64,000 nucleotides of DNA from Faecalibacterium sp. (GCA_022652735.1 JALCRP010000008.1:33652-97651); one strand, 5' to 3'; positions 15,930 through 25,910 are shown, numbered from the stretch's first letter. Made by a program: numbers and translations. Notes: generated from the letters alone by a model not told the origin.

Positions 15930-16601
15930 ATGTATCGCATTTTTATGGTAGAGGATGATACTGTGATCGCGCGCGTCACGGCGCAGCAGCTTGAAAGTTG
16001 GGGCTATGCGGTGACGCTGGCGCAGGATTTTGAGCATGTGACGGCGGAGTTTGCCGCCTGCAGCCCGCAGCTTGTGCTGCTGGACATCACGCTGCCTTTT
16101 TATAACGGGCATCACTGGTGCAGCGAAATCCGCAAGGTATCAAAGGTGCCGATCCTGTTTTTGTCGTCGGCTTGCGATAACATGAATATTGTGATGGCGA
16201 TGACGATGGGCGGCGACGATTTTGTGGCAAAACCTTTCGAGATGCCCGTGCTGATTGCAAAAATTCAGGCGCTGCTGCGCCGCACGTATGATTTCGGCGC
16301 GCCCGCGCAGCTTTTAGCGTGCGGCGGCGCCGCGCTGAACGTTTCCGATGCGACGCTGCACGGCCCGGCGGGCCAGGTGGAGCTAACCCGCAACGAATGC
16401 CGCATTTTGCAGCTGTTGCTTGAAAATAAGGGCCGTATTGTCTCGCGCAGCGCGCTGATGACGCGCCTGTGGGAATCGGACAGCTATATTGATGAAAATA
16501 CCTTGACAGTGAACGTGACACGCCTGCGCAAAAAGCTGGAACAGGCAGGTTTGGCAGATTGTATCCACACAAAAAAAGGGGAAGGGTATTTGGTGGAATG
16601 A
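15930..16601 (+). CDS. OmpR-family response regulator (BceR-like)
   Basis: The 223-residue product has a receiver domain with the acidic pair (MVEDDT), phospho-Asp in LVLLDITLPFYNG (about residue 52) and Lys in DDFVAKPFEM. The winged-helix domain is at ~125-220 (ELTRNECRILQLLLENKGRIVSR...ENTLTVNVTRLRKKLE...HTKKGEGYLVE). It heads a four-gene RR-HK-ATPase-permease module like bceRSAB, which senses and removes cell-wall-active peptides such as bacitracin. The start ATG 15930 follows GGGGGAAGGGG; the longer frame upstream has no support. A CTTAC-N6-GTAAG dyad before the ATPase gene is its likely target. Confidence 0.9.
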   Translation: MYRIFMVEDDTVIARVTAQQLESWGYAVTLAQDFEHVTAEFAACSPQLVLLDITLPFYNGHHWCSEIRKVSKVPILFLSSACDNMNIVMAMTMGGDDFVAKPFEMPVLIAKIQALLRRTYDFGAPAQLLACGGAALNVSDATLHGPAGQVELTRNECRILQLLLENKGRIVSRSALMTRLWESDSYIDENTLTVNVTRLRKKLEQAGLADCIHTKKGEGYLVE

Positions 16602-16602
16602 T

Positions 16603-17586
16603 ATGCTGAAATCATGGCTGGCCCGGCAAAAGGGCGCATTCGGCCTGCCGGTTTTGGCGGCGGGCATCTATAGCATTGTGGCCTACCTTTACCATATCCC
16701 GCTGGAGCCTGTGCTGTATACATTTATCTTAGTGGGGGCCGCTGCCGCCGCATATGCCGCGCTTAGCTTTTCGCGCTATGCCCGTCATTGCCGGGAAATC
16801 GAACAGCTGCTGCCCGCCGCAGAGGAGGCCGAGCCGACCCTGCCCGAAACTTCGGACCGCCTTGAGGGCGATTATCAGCAGATGCTGCACCTTGTCTGCG
16901 AAAACCGCGCCGCGCTGGCGGCCTCGGCGGAGGCCCGGCGGCACGAAATGCTCGATTACTATACGCTTTGGGCACACCAGATCAAAACGCCGATTGCGGC
17001 GATGCATCTGCTGCTGCAGGCATATCCCGATGGCACTGACGGCGAGCTGGATGCCGAACTGTTCAAGATCGAGCAGTATGTCGAGATGGTGCTTTCGTAT
17101 CTGCGCCTTGGCGGCGAAACAAACGATTTTGTGCTGCGGCGCGAGCCGCTGGATGACATCTTGCATGCGGCGGTACGCAAGTTTGCGCGGCTGTTCGTGC
17201 TCAAGCGCATTACGCTGGAATATCGGGATACCGGGATGATGGTGCTGACGGACGCCAAATGGATGCGCTTTTTGGTAGAGCAAATCCTTTCCAATGCTTT
17301 GAAATATACGCCGCGCGGCGGCAACATCACGCTGCGCGTGGAAAATAATACGCTTGTGATCGCGGATAACGGCATCGGTATCCGCGCCGAGGATCTGCCC
17401 CGTATTTTTGAAAAAGGCTTTACGGGCTATAACGGCCGTAAGGACCAAAAAGCGACGGGGCTTGGGCTGTATCTTTGCAGCCAGACGGCGAAAAAGCTGA
17501 ACGTCTCGCTTGCGGCTGCTTCTACCCCGGGTAAGGGCACGAAGCTGCGCATCGGGCTTTGCACCGAATCGCCGGAATACGAGTGA
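16603..17586 (+). CDS. Intramembrane-sensing histidine kinase (BceS-like)
   Basis: The 327-residue kinase starts one base after the regulator stop. It has two membrane helices near the N-terminus (about 15-32 and 38-58) joined by only a few extracytoplasmic residues (YHIPLEP). This is the hallmark of BceS-type kinases, which cannot sense the drug themselves and take the signal from the partner permease. The H-box is WAHQIKTPIAAMHLLL. The ATPase domain has EQILSNALKYTPRGG (N), IADNGIGI (G1), GFTGYNG (F) and ATGLGLYL (G2). All catalytic boxes are intact. Confidence 0.92.
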   Translation: MLKSWLARQKGAFGLPVLAAGIYSIVAYLYHIPLEPVLYTFILVGAAAAAYAALSFSRYARHCREIEQLLPAAEEAEPTLPETSDRLEGDYQQMLHLVCENRAALAASAEARRHEMLDYYTLWAHQIKTPIAAMHLLLQAYPDGTDGELDAELFKIEQYVEMVLSYLRLGGETNDFVLRREPLDDILHAAVRKFARLFVLKRITLEYRDTGMMVLTDAKWMRFLVEQILSNALKYTPRGGNITLRVENNTLVIADNGIGIRAEDLPRIFEKGFTGYNGRKDQKATGLGLYLCSQTAKKLNVSLAAASTPGKGTKLRIGLCTESPEYE

Positions 17587-17588
17587 AC

Positions 17589-17604
17589 CTTACAAAAGCG
17601 TAAG
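17589..17604. promoter_or_regulatory. BceR-type operator candidate
   Basis: CTTAC-AAAAGC-GTAAG is a perfect five-base dyad about 95 bases before the ATPase start. It resembles the TTACA/TGTAA inverted repeats bound by BceR-like regulators ahead of bceAB-type genes. A further GTAAG lies at 17620-17624. Confidence 0.5.
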
Positions 17605-17607
17605 AAA

Positions 17608-17654
17608 CCGGGCCGGTTCGTAAGCTGTTTCGATGGCACACGGCCCGGCCTTTT
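17608..17654 (+). terminator. Terminator between the kinase and the ABC transporter genes
   Basis: CCGGGCCG (17608-17615) pairs with CGGCCCGG (17641-17648), followed by CCTTTT. It would separate the RR-HK transcript from the separately inducible transporter transcript. Confidence 0.65.
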
Positions 17655-17697
17655 GCTATCCTTAGTTCAGCCAAAAAACAAGGAGGGCTTACGCATT

Positions 17698-18465
17698 ATG
17701 TCTTTATTGGAAATTGTACATCTGAAAAAAATATATACCACCCGCTTCGGCGGCAGCCGCGTTACGGCGCTGTCGGACGTGAACTTCTCGGTGGAAAAGG
17801 GCGAGTATGTCGCCATCATGGGCGAATCCGGCGCAGGCAAAACGACGCTGCTGAACATCCTTGCCGCACTCGATCGGCCGACGGCCGGCTCAGTGCTGCT
17901 CAACGGGCAGGACATTACAAAAATCAGCGAAAAACAGCTGTCGGCTTTTCGGCGCGACAACCTTGGCTTTGTTTTTCAGGATTTTAACCTGCTGGATACC
18001 TTTTCGCTGCGCGACAATATCTTTCTGCCGTTGGTGCTGGCGGGCAAGCACTTTGATGAGATGGAAGCCGAGCTTCAGCCCATCGCACAGCAGCTTGGCA
18101 TTGCCGAACTGCTGGATAAGTTTCCGTATGAAGTTTCCGGCGGGCAGAAGCAGCGCGCCGCGATTGCCCGCGCGCTGATTACACGGCCGCAGCTGATTTT
18201 GGCCGATGAGCCGACCGGCGCGCTCGATTCGCATGCGGCGGATAAGCTGTTGGCGCTGTTTAGCCAGATCAACGCCGGCGGGCAGACGATTTTGATGGTG
18301 ACGCACAGCGTTAAAGCCGCCAGCCACGCAGGGCGTGTGCTGTTTTTGCGCGATGGCGAGGTGTACCATCAGCTGTACCGCGGCGAGATGAAGCGCGACG
18401 AGATGTTTGCTAAAATTTCCGATACGCTGACGATGCTTTCGACGGGCGGTGAGCAGGATGAGTAA
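17698..18465 (+). CDS. ABC transporter ATP-binding protein (BceA-like)
   Basis: The 255-residue ATPase of the MacB/BceA type starts at ATG 17698 behind AAGGAGGG. Walker A is GESGAGKTTLLNI, the Q-loop is VFQDFNLLDTF, the signature is VSGGQKQRAAIARAL, Walker B is LILADEPTGALD and the switch His is in VTHSVK. It works with the permease that overlaps its stop codon. Together they flip or release peptide antibiotics from lipid carriers and pass the signal to the kinase. Confidence 0.94.
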   Translation: MSLLEIVHLKKIYTTRFGGSRVTALSDVNFSVEKGEYVAIMGESGAGKTTLLNILAALDRPTAGSVLLNGQDITKISEKQLSAFRRDNLGFVFQDFNLLDTFSLRDNIFLPLVLAGKHFDEMEAELQPIAQQLGIAELLDKFPYEVSGGQKQRAAIARALITRPQLILADEPTGALDSHAADKLLALFSQINAGGQTILMVTHSVKAASHAGRVLFLRDGEVYHQLYRGEMKRDEMFAKISDTLTMLSTGGEQDE

Positions 18466-20476
18466 GCTGCGCCTGTATGCCCGGCTGGCAAGGCAGAGCC
18501 AGCAGAAAAACCGCCAGTTTTACCTGCCCTTTATGCTGGCCTCGGCCGGCTGCGCGGCGATGTTTTATATCATGCGCTTTTTGTGCTACAGCGACCTTGG
18601 CAATAACGTAAGAGAGGGCTTTTATCTGATTTTTACGCTGGAGCTGGGCTGTATCGTCATCGGCTTTACCTCACTGGGCATCCTTTGGTATGCCAACAAG
18701 TTTGTGATGCGCCGCCGCCAAAAGGAGCTGGGACTGTACAATATCCTCGGCATGCAAAAGGGCGATGTGGCCTGTGTGCTGGGCCTTGAGACTGTAATCA
18801 TGGCCGTGCTCAGCACGATTGCCGGGCTTTTAGGTGGCATCCTGTTCTCAAAACTGGTGCTGCTGGCGCTGGCGAAGCTTGTGCATTTTGATGCGCCGTT
18901 CGGCTTTTCCGTCTGCGTCGGGGGGCTTTGGCAAACGGCCCTTTTGATGGGCGGCATCTTCGGCATTCTGCTGGTTTACAACATTTGGTGCGTGGCGCGC
19001 TCGCGCCCCATCGAGCTGCTGCACAGCGATACTGTGGGCGAGCGCGAGCCGAAAAGCCGCTGGCTGCTGGCGCTGGTTGGCGCGGCGGCGCTGGCGGGCG
19101 GCTATGGGATCGCTGTTACCACGAAAGATCCTATCGTGGCGTTTTCGCTGTTTTTCCCGGCGGTTATGCTGGTGATCCTTGGTACCTACTGCCTGTTTAC
19201 GGCAGGCTCGGTGGTACTCTTAAAGCTGCTGCGCAAAAATAAAAAGTTTTACTATCAGCCGCAAAACTTTACTGCTGTATCCGGCATGCTCTACCGCATG
19301 AAGCAAAACGCCAAGGGCCTTGCGAACATTTGCATCCTTGCCACAATGGTGCTGGTAACAGTATCCTGCACGGTTTGCATGTATTCCGGCATGGAGGAAG
19401 GCTTGGAGCGTTTATACCCGGACGAAATCGCCCTGCGGTATGTGTGCCCCGCCGAAACGCTGGAGCAGGAGGATTTTTCCGGCCTTGAGGATGCCGTGGC
19501 ACAGGCGGCGGCGCAGTACGGCTGCACTTCCAAAGATATTACCACGCATCTGCGCATTGCCTTTGCCGCACAGGATACCGGCGACGGTTTTTCGCTGGAT
19601 CAAGGAAACTTTTCGGCAACCGGCGGGAACTATGTTCTCGATTTTATTACAGCGGAGGATTACGGGCGCCTGACGGGCACACAAGTTTCGCTTGCACCCG
19701 ATGAAGTGATGGCCTGTGGGCTGCCGGAAGGGCAGCAAACGCTGCGGGTGGGCGAGTATTCCTTTCGCATCCAAAAGCAGCTTTCGGAGTTTCCGGTTGT
19801 CTGTGATACGTTTTCTTCGCAGCTGGCCCAGGTGGACTACCTCGTTGTTTCGGGCCGCGACGTCTTGGTGGAACTCTATCAACAGCAGCTTGCTGCCTTT
19901 GGCGAAAAACGCGCCAGCTCGCTGGTATACCATATCGCGGTAAATGTACAGGGCGACGACGCAAATATGAGGGCCTGCTACGATGCAGTGCAGGCCGCCG
20001 GGCAGCAGTATCTTGCCGCGGCGGGTATGGATGTGTTTCAGGCTTCGTCTTCGTGCCGGGCTGAAGCACGCGGCGATTTCTATGCTTCTTACGGCGGATT
20101 CTTGTTCCTCGGGCTGTTTTTGGGCACATTGTTTTTGCTGGCTACTGTGCTGATTATGTACTATAAGCAGATCTCTGAAGGCTATGAGGACCGCAGCCGC
20201 TTTGTCATCCTGCAAAAGGTGGGCATGAGCGAACAGGAAGTTCGCGCATCCATCCGCAGGCAGGTGCTGATGATCTTCTTCCTGCCGCTGCTGGTGGCGG
20301 CGCTGCACATTGCGTTTGCCTTCCCGCTGATTGTGTGCCTGTTCACGCTGTTCAGCCTGTCAAACGTGCCGCTGTTCGCGGTATGTACCGTTATCACATT
20401 CGCGCTGTTTGCGCTCGTCTATGTGCTGGTGTATCTGGCGACGGCGCGCAAATACTATCAAATCGTCCGGGCCTGA
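18458..20476 (+). CDS. ABC transporter permease, FtsX/BceB-like
   Basis: The 672-residue permease overlaps the ATPase gene by eight bases. Its layout is that of BceB: one N-terminal helix (PFMLASAGCAAMFYIM), an FtsX-type set of three (about 55-170), and further helix pairs. A large extracytoplasmic loop at about 320-545 lies between helices 7 and 8, and a final FtsX-like block of three helices follows (GGFLFLGLFLGTLFLLATVLIMYY to the end). In characterised systems the large loop binds the peptide-lipid complex. ATG 18458 was preferred over the GTG three codons earlier. Confidence 0.9.
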   Translation: MSKLRLYARLARQSQQKNRQFYLPFMLASAGCAAMFYIMRFLCYSDLGNNVREGFYLIFTLELGCIVIGFTSLGILWYANKFVMRRRQKELGLYNILGMQKGDVACVLGLETVIMAVLSTIAGLLGGILFSKLVLLALAKLVHFDAPFGFSVCVGGLWQTALLMGGIFGILLVYNIWCVARSRPIELLHSDTVGEREPKSRWLLALVGAAALAGGYGIAVTTKDPIVAFSLFFPAVMLVILGTYCLFTAGSVVLLKLLRKNKKFYYQPQNFTAVSGMLYRMKQNAKGLANICILATMVLVTVSCTVCMYSGMEEGLERLYPDEIALRYVCPAETLEQEDFSGLEDAVAQAAAQYGCTSKDITTHLRIAFAAQDTGDGFSLDQGNFSATGGNYVLDFITAEDYGRLTGTQVSLAPDEVMACGLPEGQQTLRVGEYSFRIQKQLSEFPVVCDTFSSQLAQVDYLVVSGRDVLVELYQQQLAAFGEKRASSLVYHIAVNVQGDDANMRACYDAVQAAGQQYLAAAGMDVFQASSSCRAEARGDFYASYGGFLFLGLFLGTLFLLATVLIMYYKQISEGYEDRSRFVILQKVGMSEQEVRASIRRQVLMIFFLPLLVAALHIAFAFPLIVCLFTLFSLSNVPLFAVCTVITFALFALVYVLVYLATARKYYQIVRA

Positions 20477-20522
20477 ACGGGCAGGGCGAAAAGCGCGGAA
20501 ACATAAAAATAGAATCGGCCAG

Positions 20523-20560
20523 AATCGGCGGCGGGAGCAATATCCTGCCGCCGATTTTTT
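20523..20560 (+). terminator. Intrinsic terminator of the first ABC module
   Basis: AATCGGCGGCGGGA (20523-20536) pairs with TCCTGCCGCCGATT (20543-20556) with one mismatch and runs into TTTTTT. Confidence 0.9.
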
Positions 20561-20655
20561 GTGCGGCAACCTGCGCGCCCAAAAACATTGCAGCGGTAGG
20601 CGGCAAAAGGCCGGCTTTGGCATAGGCATAAGGCTTTACGCCCGGAAAAGCGGGG

Positions 20656-20685
20656 TTGACAGCCTGCGGCGCATGGGCTTACACT
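20656..20685 (+). promoter_or_regulatory. Promoter of the second two-component system
   Basis: TTGACA (20656-20661) and TACACT (20680-20685) are 18 bases apart, about 40 bases before the regulator start. Confidence 0.6.
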
Positions 20686-20724
20686 GAAGCAAATCCGCAA
20701 AAAATCGATAGGAGGCCGGCCGAT

Positions 20725-21411
20725 ATGAAGACCCTGCTTGTGATCGAGGATGACCCCGCGCTGGCGCGCGGCATCTGCCTTGCGCTGCAAAGCGAAAGCG
20801 TATGCTGCCGCAGCTGCCCTACGCTGGCAAAAGCGCGCGCCCAGCTGGCCGCCTGTGATCTCGCCGTGCTGGACATCAACCTGCCGGACGGCAGCGGGCT
20901 GACGCTGCTGGCGGAGATCCGCAAAACCTCCGCTTTGCCCGTGATCCTTTTGACGGCAAACGATTTGGAAACCGATATTGTGGCAGGGCTGGAATCGGGC
21001 GCGGATGATTACATCACAAAGCCGTTCAGCCTCGCTGTGCTGCGGGCCCGCGTCCATACGCAGCTGCGCCGGTTGGAAGCCTGTGCGGCCGCGCCTGCCG
21101 AGGGCCGCTTTGTACAGGACGATTTTGTGTTTGATTTTGCCCGCATGCACTTTCTGTGCCGGGGCAAAGCTGTGGAATTGAGCAAAACCGAGCAAAAGTT
21201 ACTGCGCCTGCTGACGCAAAACGCCGGGCAGACGCTGCCGCGTGCAGTTTTGCAGCAGCGCATTTGGCCCGACGGCGCACAGTATGTAGACGAAAACGCG
21301 CTTTCCGTCACGGTAAAGCGCCTGCGCGATAAGCTCGAAGCTGACCCGGCGCATCCGCGCTATATCCAGACGGTATACGGCATCGGCTATGGATGGGCGG
21401 TGAAAGCATGA
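20725..21411 (+). CDS. OmpR-family response regulator, second module
   Basis: The 228-residue regulator starts at ATG 20725 after AGGAGG. The receiver has IEDDP, phospho-Asp in AVLDINLPDGSG, Thr in LLTANDLE and Lys in DDYITKPFSL. The winged helix follows (ELSKTEQKLLRLLTQNAGQTLPR...ENALSVTVKRLRDKLE...YIQTVYGIGYGW). It is coupled to the next kinase by an ATGA overlap. Its probable target is the 11-base-spaced GAAAGATTG repeat ahead of the ABC genes at 22.5 kb. Confidence 0.92.
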   Translation: MKTLLVIEDDPALARGICLALQSESVCCRSCPTLAKARAQLAACDLAVLDINLPDGSGLTLLAEIRKTSALPVILLTANDLETDIVAGLESGADDYITKPFSLAVLRARVHTQLRRLEACAAAPAEGRFVQDDFVFDFARMHFLCRGKAVELSKTEQKLLRLLTQNAGQTLPRAVLQQRIWPDGAQYVDENALSVTVKRLRDKLEADPAHPRYIQTVYGIGYGWAVKA

Positions 21412-22364
21412 GCGCCGCGGGCTATCTGCCTTTCTTCGCCGCGGCGGCGCTGGCGGCTGCGGCACTTTTGGCGGCGGCGGGCTGGGTATGGTACACACGG
21501 CGCGCGCTGCGCCGCATAATGGAGCGCATGAACGCGATGCTGGACACCGCTTTGCACGGCGATTTTACGGAAGCGGCCTACGACGAAAGCATGCTTTCCG
21601 CTTTGGAAACAAAACTGGCACAGTACCTTTCCGCTTCCGCCGTATCGGCCAAAAACCTTGCCGCGGAAAAGGATAACATCAAAACGCTGATCTCCGATAT
21701 TTCGCATCAGACAAAAACGCCCGTGGCAAACCTTGTGCTGTATGCACAGCTTTTGGCCGAGCAGCCGCTTTCGCCCGAAGGCCGCGCCTGTGCCGATGCA
21801 CTAAATTCACAGGCCGAAAAACTGCGCTTTTTGATCGATGCGCTGGTAAAAACCTCTCGGCTGGAAACGGGCATCCTTGCGCTGCACCCGATACAGGCGC
21901 CGGTGGGGCCGATGCTGGAAAGCGCAGTAGGGCAAATGCGCCCCGCCGCCGAAAAAAAACAGCTTGCGCTTCGGCTGGAGCCCGCCTTGGCCGAGGCTGT
22001 GTTTGATCCGAAATGGACGGCCGAAGCCGTGTGCAATTTGCTGGATAACGCGATAAAATATACCCCTGCGGGCGGATGCGTTACGGTGCATATCGTCTGC
22101 TATGAGCTGTTTTGCCGTATCGACGTACAGGATACCGGCATCGGCATCCCGGAAAGCGAGCAGGCCAAAATTTTTGGCCGTTTTTATCGCGCACCGGCCG
22201 CGCGCGAAAGCGCGGGCACGGGCCTTGGGCTGTATCTTGCGCGGCAAATCGCGGCAGGGCAGGGTGGCTATTTGAAAGTGGCTTCCGCGGTGGGGAAAGG
22301 CAGCACGTTTTCGCTGTTTTTGCCACAGCCGCGGGCAAAAGCCAAAGCGGGCGGCCTTACCTGA
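21408..22364 (+). CDS. Sensor histidine kinase, second module
   Basis: The 318-residue kinase has one strong N-terminal hydrophobic stretch (AGYLPFFAAAALAAAALLAAAGWVWY). A HAMP-sized linker follows, then the H-box ISDISHQTKTPVANLVLY, the N-box CNLLDNAIKYTPAGG, G1 DTGIGIPE, F box FGRFYRA and G2 GTGLGLYLAR. With almost no extracytoplasmic sensor, it too probably takes its signal from the adjacent transporter. Confidence 0.92.
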   Translation: MSAAGYLPFFAAAALAAAALLAAAGWVWYTRRALRRIMERMNAMLDTALHGDFTEAAYDESMLSALETKLAQYLSASAVSAKNLAAEKDNIKTLISDISHQTKTPVANLVLYAQLLAEQPLSPEGRACADALNSQAEKLRFLIDALVKTSRLETGILALHPIQAPVGPMLESAVGQMRPAAEKKQLALRLEPALAEAVFDPKWTAEAVCNLLDNAIKYTPAGGCVTVHIVCYELFCRIDVQDTGIGIPESEQAKIFGRFYRAPAARESAGTGLGLYLARQIAAGQGGYLKVASAVGKGSTFSLFLPQPRAKAKAGGLT

Positions 22365-22459
22365 TTTACAAAGAGCCGCTTTTCGCTTCGACGCGGTGCG
22401 CCCGCGCACACGAAACCTGTGCAAATCTTGCAAAACCGTTAGATTTACGGCCGGCCGCC

Positions 22460-22479
22460 GAAAGATTGTAGAAAGATTG
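22460..22479 (+). promoter_or_regulatory. Direct-repeat response-regulator box before the second ABC operon
   Basis: GAAAGATTG occurs at 22460-22468 and 22471-22479, exactly 11 bases apart. It overlaps the expected -35 position of TAAAGT (22486-22491). This is the usual architecture of a promoter activated by an OmpR-family regulator. Confidence 0.5.
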
Positions 22480-22488
22480 CGCGCGTAA

Positions 22489-22521
22489 AGTCTGTATCAA
22501 AGCCAAGATACAGGCTTTTTT
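22489..22521 (+). terminator. Terminator immediately before the ABC gene ribosome binding site
   Basis: AGTCTGTATC (22489-22498) pairs with GATACAGGCT (22507-22516) with one wobble pair, then TTTTTT. The ribosome binding site AAGGAG begins within four bases of the T-run. A transcript initiated from the 22486 -10 box would start inside the left arm and escape it. Confidence 0.7.
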
Positions 22522-22538
22522 GATAAGGAGCGTAAACC

Positions 22539-23219
22539 ATGACGATTTTACAAACGGAAAACCTCAAAAAAATCTACGGCGCAGGCCTGATGGAAGTACA
22601 TGCGCTGGACGGCGTGAGCTTGGCCGTGGAAAAGGGAGAGTTCGTCTCGGTAGTGGGCACTTCCGGCAGCGGCAAATCTACGCTGCTGCACATGCTCGGC
22701 GGGCTAGACCGGCCGAGCGAAGGCACCGTGACGGTGGACGGCAAGGCGATTTTTTCGCTGAAAGATGAAGAGCTGACGATCTTCCGCCGGCGCAAGATCG
22801 GCTTTGTCTTTCAAAACTACAACCTTGTGCCGGTTTTGAACGTAATGGAAAACATTGTGCTGCCCATCGAGCTGGACGGCGGCAAGCCGGACCGCGCCTT
22901 TCTCGATCAGATCATTGATACCTTGGGCCTTGCGGGCAAGCTCGAAAACCTGCCTAACAACCTTTCCGGCGGGCAGCAGCAGCGCGTAGCCATTGCGCGC
23001 GCCCTTGCGGCGAAACCGGCCATTCTGCTGGCTGACGAGCCGACAGGCAATCTCGACAGCAAAACCAGCCAGGATGTAATGGGCCTTTTGAAGGTGACAA
23101 GCCAAAAATTCGGCCAGACGATTGTGATGATTACGCACAACGAAGAAATCGCGCAGACGGCCGACCGCATTCTCCATATCGAGGACGGAAAACTGGTTTC
23201 GGGCGGTGAGCGCGCATGA
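22539..23219 (+). CDS. ABC transporter ATP-binding protein, second module
   Basis: The 226-residue ATPase of the LolD/MacB class starts after AAGGAGCG. Walker A is [13 protein letters not shown], the Q-loop is [11 protein letters not shown], the signature is [15 protein letters not shown], Walker B is [12 protein letters not shown] and the switch is ITHNEE. It powers the FtsX-type permease encoded next, whose ATG overlaps its stop. Confidence 0.94.
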   Translation: MTILQTENLKKIYGAGLMEVHALDGVSLAVEKGEFVSVVGTSGSGKSTLLHMLGGLDRPSEGTVTVDGKAIFSLKDEELTIFRRRKIGFVFQNYNLVPVLNVMENIVLPIELDGGKPDRAFLDQIIDTLGLAGKLENLPNNLSGGQQQRVAIARALAAKPAILLADEPTGNLDSKTSQDVMGLLKVTSQKFGQTIVMITHNEEIAQTADRILHIEDGKLVSGGERA

Positions 23220-25873
23220 TCGCCGTAAAAAATAAAAAGGCCATCGCAAACCTTGCCCGCAAAAGCCTGGAGGCAAACCGCGCCCGCAATGTCATCGCCG
23301 TGTGCGCCATCGCGCTGACGACGCTTTTGTTTACGGCGCTGTTTACCGTGGCGGGCACACTGGCCGATTCCTTGCAGCAGCAGACATTCCGCCAGGCGGG
23401 CGGCGATTTTTACGGTAGCTTCAAGGATTTGACGGCGCAGCAGTGCACCGAGCTTGCCGCCGATGCGCGCATCGTAAAATCAGGCGCACGGCAGATACTG
23501 GGCATACCGCAAGATGCGCCTTTTACCAAAACGCATGCGGAAGTGAGCTATATGGACGCCACATGCGCGGCAGGATATTTTTGTACGCCGCAGCACGGAC
23601 GCCTGCCCGCCGAGGGCACAAACGAGATCGCCTGCGACACGCGCTTTTTGGAGCTGCTGGGCATCACGCCGCAAATCGGCGCCAAGGTGACGGTGGAGTA
23701 TACGCTTGGCACAGGCGCGGGCAGCGGAAAAACCGTAGAGGATACCTTTACGTTGTCCGGCTGGTGGGAGTTTGACGAAGCCGGGCAGGCCAGTATGGCG
23801 ATTGTGCCGCGCAGCTATGCGGCGCAGGTGATGGAAGGCTACACCCCTGCCGACGAAAGCGACGATACCGGCCTTTGGACATTGAACGTGTACCTGAAAA
23901 GCACGGCGCATATCGAAAGTGACCTTGCAGCGATTCTGGCCGACCACGGTTATCAAAACGCCGATGCACAGCAGGAAAACTATATTGATACCGGCGTAAA
24001 CTGGGCCTATCTCGGCGCGCAGCTTTCGAGCCGTGCGGATGGCGGCACCGTGGCAGGTATCGCGGCGCTGCTGGCGCTGATCGTGCTGACAGGGTATCTC
24101 ATCATCTATAATATCTTCCAAATCTCGGTGGCAAACGACATCCGCTTTTACGGCCTGCTTAAAACTATCGGCACGACAGGCCGCCAGCTGCGCCGCATTT
24201 TGCGGCGGCAGGCGCTGACATTATGTGCTGCGGGCATTCCGATTGGGCTTGCACTGGGCTGGCTTGTGGGCAAGATGCTTTCACCAAGCGTCCTTTCCAC
24301 GATGAATACCGATCAGGCGACGCAGACATCCGCAAACCCGATGATCTTTTTCGGCGCGGCAGTGTTTGCGGTGATGACGGTGCTGCTTTCGTGCGCAAAA
24401 CCCGCGCGCCTTGCGGGCCGCGTTTCGCCGATCGAGGCTGTGCGCTGGACAGAGGGCGAAGCCGCCAAAACGGCAAAAACTTTCCGCCGTGCCCATGCGG
24501 TGACGCCGCTTCGCATTGCGCTGGCAAACCTTGCCCGCAGCAAAAAGAAAACGGTGCTTGTGGTAGTTTCGCTTTCGCTGGCCGTCGTGCTGCTGGAAAT
24601 TACCTGCACGTTCGCGGGCGGCTTCGATATGGATAAATATCTCGGCAGCTTTACGGCTTCCGATTTCATCTTGGGCAGCGCAGATTACTTCCATAATGCG
24701 GGCGGTGCAAATGTCCCGCTGACGGAGGATTCCATCGCCGCCGTGCAGGCACAGGGCGGTGTGACGGCAGACGGGCGCGTGTACGGCACAGAGGGGATCG
24801 AAGCACAGGTGCCGGAGGCCTTTTACCGCACATACCAAAGCCACTGGAACAGCGAAGAAACGATTGACACAATGGTAAACGATGCCCAGCGCGGCAAGGA
24901 CGGAAATATTATCAGCAATGTTCAGCTTTACGGCATGGAGGACGCCCCGCTTAGCCGTGTACAACTGCTGGATGGCAGCCTCGATGCGCTGCGCGACCCG
25001 AAGCAGAACGTCATTGCCGCCGTGTACGGCACGGACGATTACGGCCAACCGGAATGGAATACGAACTGGGCTAAGGTGGGCGATAGCGTGACGGTACGTT
25101 ACGTGGAGGAATGGGAGTTTCAAAACGCGGTAACGGGCGAGCGCATCGACGACCCGACCGAAACGGATGAGGCATACCGCATTGTCGATACCAAGTACCG
25201 CGAGGTGACATATACGGTGGCGGCAGTGATCGCCGTGCCGAATGCGATGAGCTATCGCTATATGATAGGCGCACAGTTTGTGTTGGGCAGCGAGGCGTTT
25301 TGCCGCGATACCGGCACACAAGATGTGATGACATATGTATTTGATACAGAGGATACGGCCGAGGCGGGCATGGCACGTTTTCTCGCAAACTACACCGAAA
25401 AGATTGCGCCGGAACTTGACTATGAATCTAAGGAGAGCAAGGCGGCGGAGTTTGAGGGCATCCGCATGATGTTCCTTACGTTGGGCGGGGCGCTCAGCGC
25501 AGTGATCGGCCTTGTCGGGGTGCTGAACTTTTTTAATGCCGTTCTGACCTCGATTTTGAGCCGCAAGCGAGAGCTTGCCATGCTGCAATCCGTGGGTATG
25601 ACAGGCCGCCAGCTGAAGGCTATGCTGATTTGGGAGGGCGAGCTGTACGCGCTGTACGCGGCGGCGGTTTCACTGATGCTGTGTGTTGCGATAGGGCCGC
25701 TGCTGAAAAGCGTAATCAGCGGATTCGCGTGGTTCTTTACGTATCGGCTGACGCTGTGGCCGGTGCTTTTCATGATCCCGCTGTTTTTGCTGCTGGGCGC
25801 GGCGCTGCCTTTGGGCGTATACCGTGTGCTGGAAAAGCAGACGATTGTCGAGCGCCTGCGCGGCGCAGAATAA
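23216..25873 (+). CDS. ABC transporter permease, FtsX family, large form
   Basis: The 885-residue permease has an N-terminal helix ([22 protein letters not shown]) and a first extracytoplasmic domain of ~220 residues. A first FtsX block ([26 protein letters not shown]...) is followed by a middle helix ([24 protein letters not shown]) and a second extracytoplasmic domain of ~250 residues. A C-terminal FtsX block ends at ERLRGAE. Two large loops place it with MacB/YknZ- or VraG-like exporters that handle peptides or lipids and communicate with a partner kinase. The substrate is unknown. A strong terminator follows. Confidence 0.9.
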   Translation: MIAVKNKKAIANLARKSLEANRARNVIAVCAIALTTLLFTALFTVAGTLADSLQQQTFRQAGGDFYGSFKDLTAQQCTELAADARIVKSGARQILGIPQDAPFTKTHAEVSYMDATCAAGYFCTPQHGRLPAEGTNEIACDTRFLELLGITPQIGAKVTVEYTLGTGAGSGKTVEDTFTLSGWWEFDEAGQASMAIVPRSYAAQVMEGYTPADESDDTGLWTLNVYLKSTAHIESDLAAILADHGYQNADAQQENYIDTGVNWAYLGAQLSSRADGGTVAGIAALLALIVLTGYLIIYNIFQISVANDIRFYGLLKTIGTTGRQLRRILRRQALTLCAAGIPIGLALGWLVGKMLSPSVLSTMNTDQATQTSANPMIFFGAAVFAVMTVLLSCAKPARLAGRVSPIEAVRWTEGEAAKTAKTFRRAHAVTPLRIALANLARSKKKTVLVVVSLSLAVVLLEITCTFAGGFDMDKYLGSFTASDFILGSADYFHNAGGANVPLTEDSIAAVQAQGGVTADGRVYGTEGIEAQVPEAFYRTYQSHWNSEETIDTMVNDAQRGKDGNIISNVQLYGMEDAPLSRVQLLDGSLDALRDPKQNVIAAVYGTDDYGQPEWNTNWAKVGDSVTVRYVEEWEFQNAVTGERIDDPTETDEAYRIVDTKYREVTYTVAAVIAVPNAMSYRYMIGAQFVLGSEAFCRDTGTQDVMTYVFDTEDTAEAGMARFLANYTEKIAPELDYESKESKAAEFEGIRMMFLTLGGALSAVIGLVGVLNFFNAVLTSILSRKRELAMLQSVGMTGRQLKAMLIWEGELYALYAAAVSLMLCVAIGPLLKSVISGFAWFFTYRLTLWPVLFMIPLFLLLGAALPLGVYRVLEKQTIVERLRGAE

Positions 25874-25910
25874 AAAGCAGCCGACAAAGCGACTAAAAAG
25901 AACAAACAAA

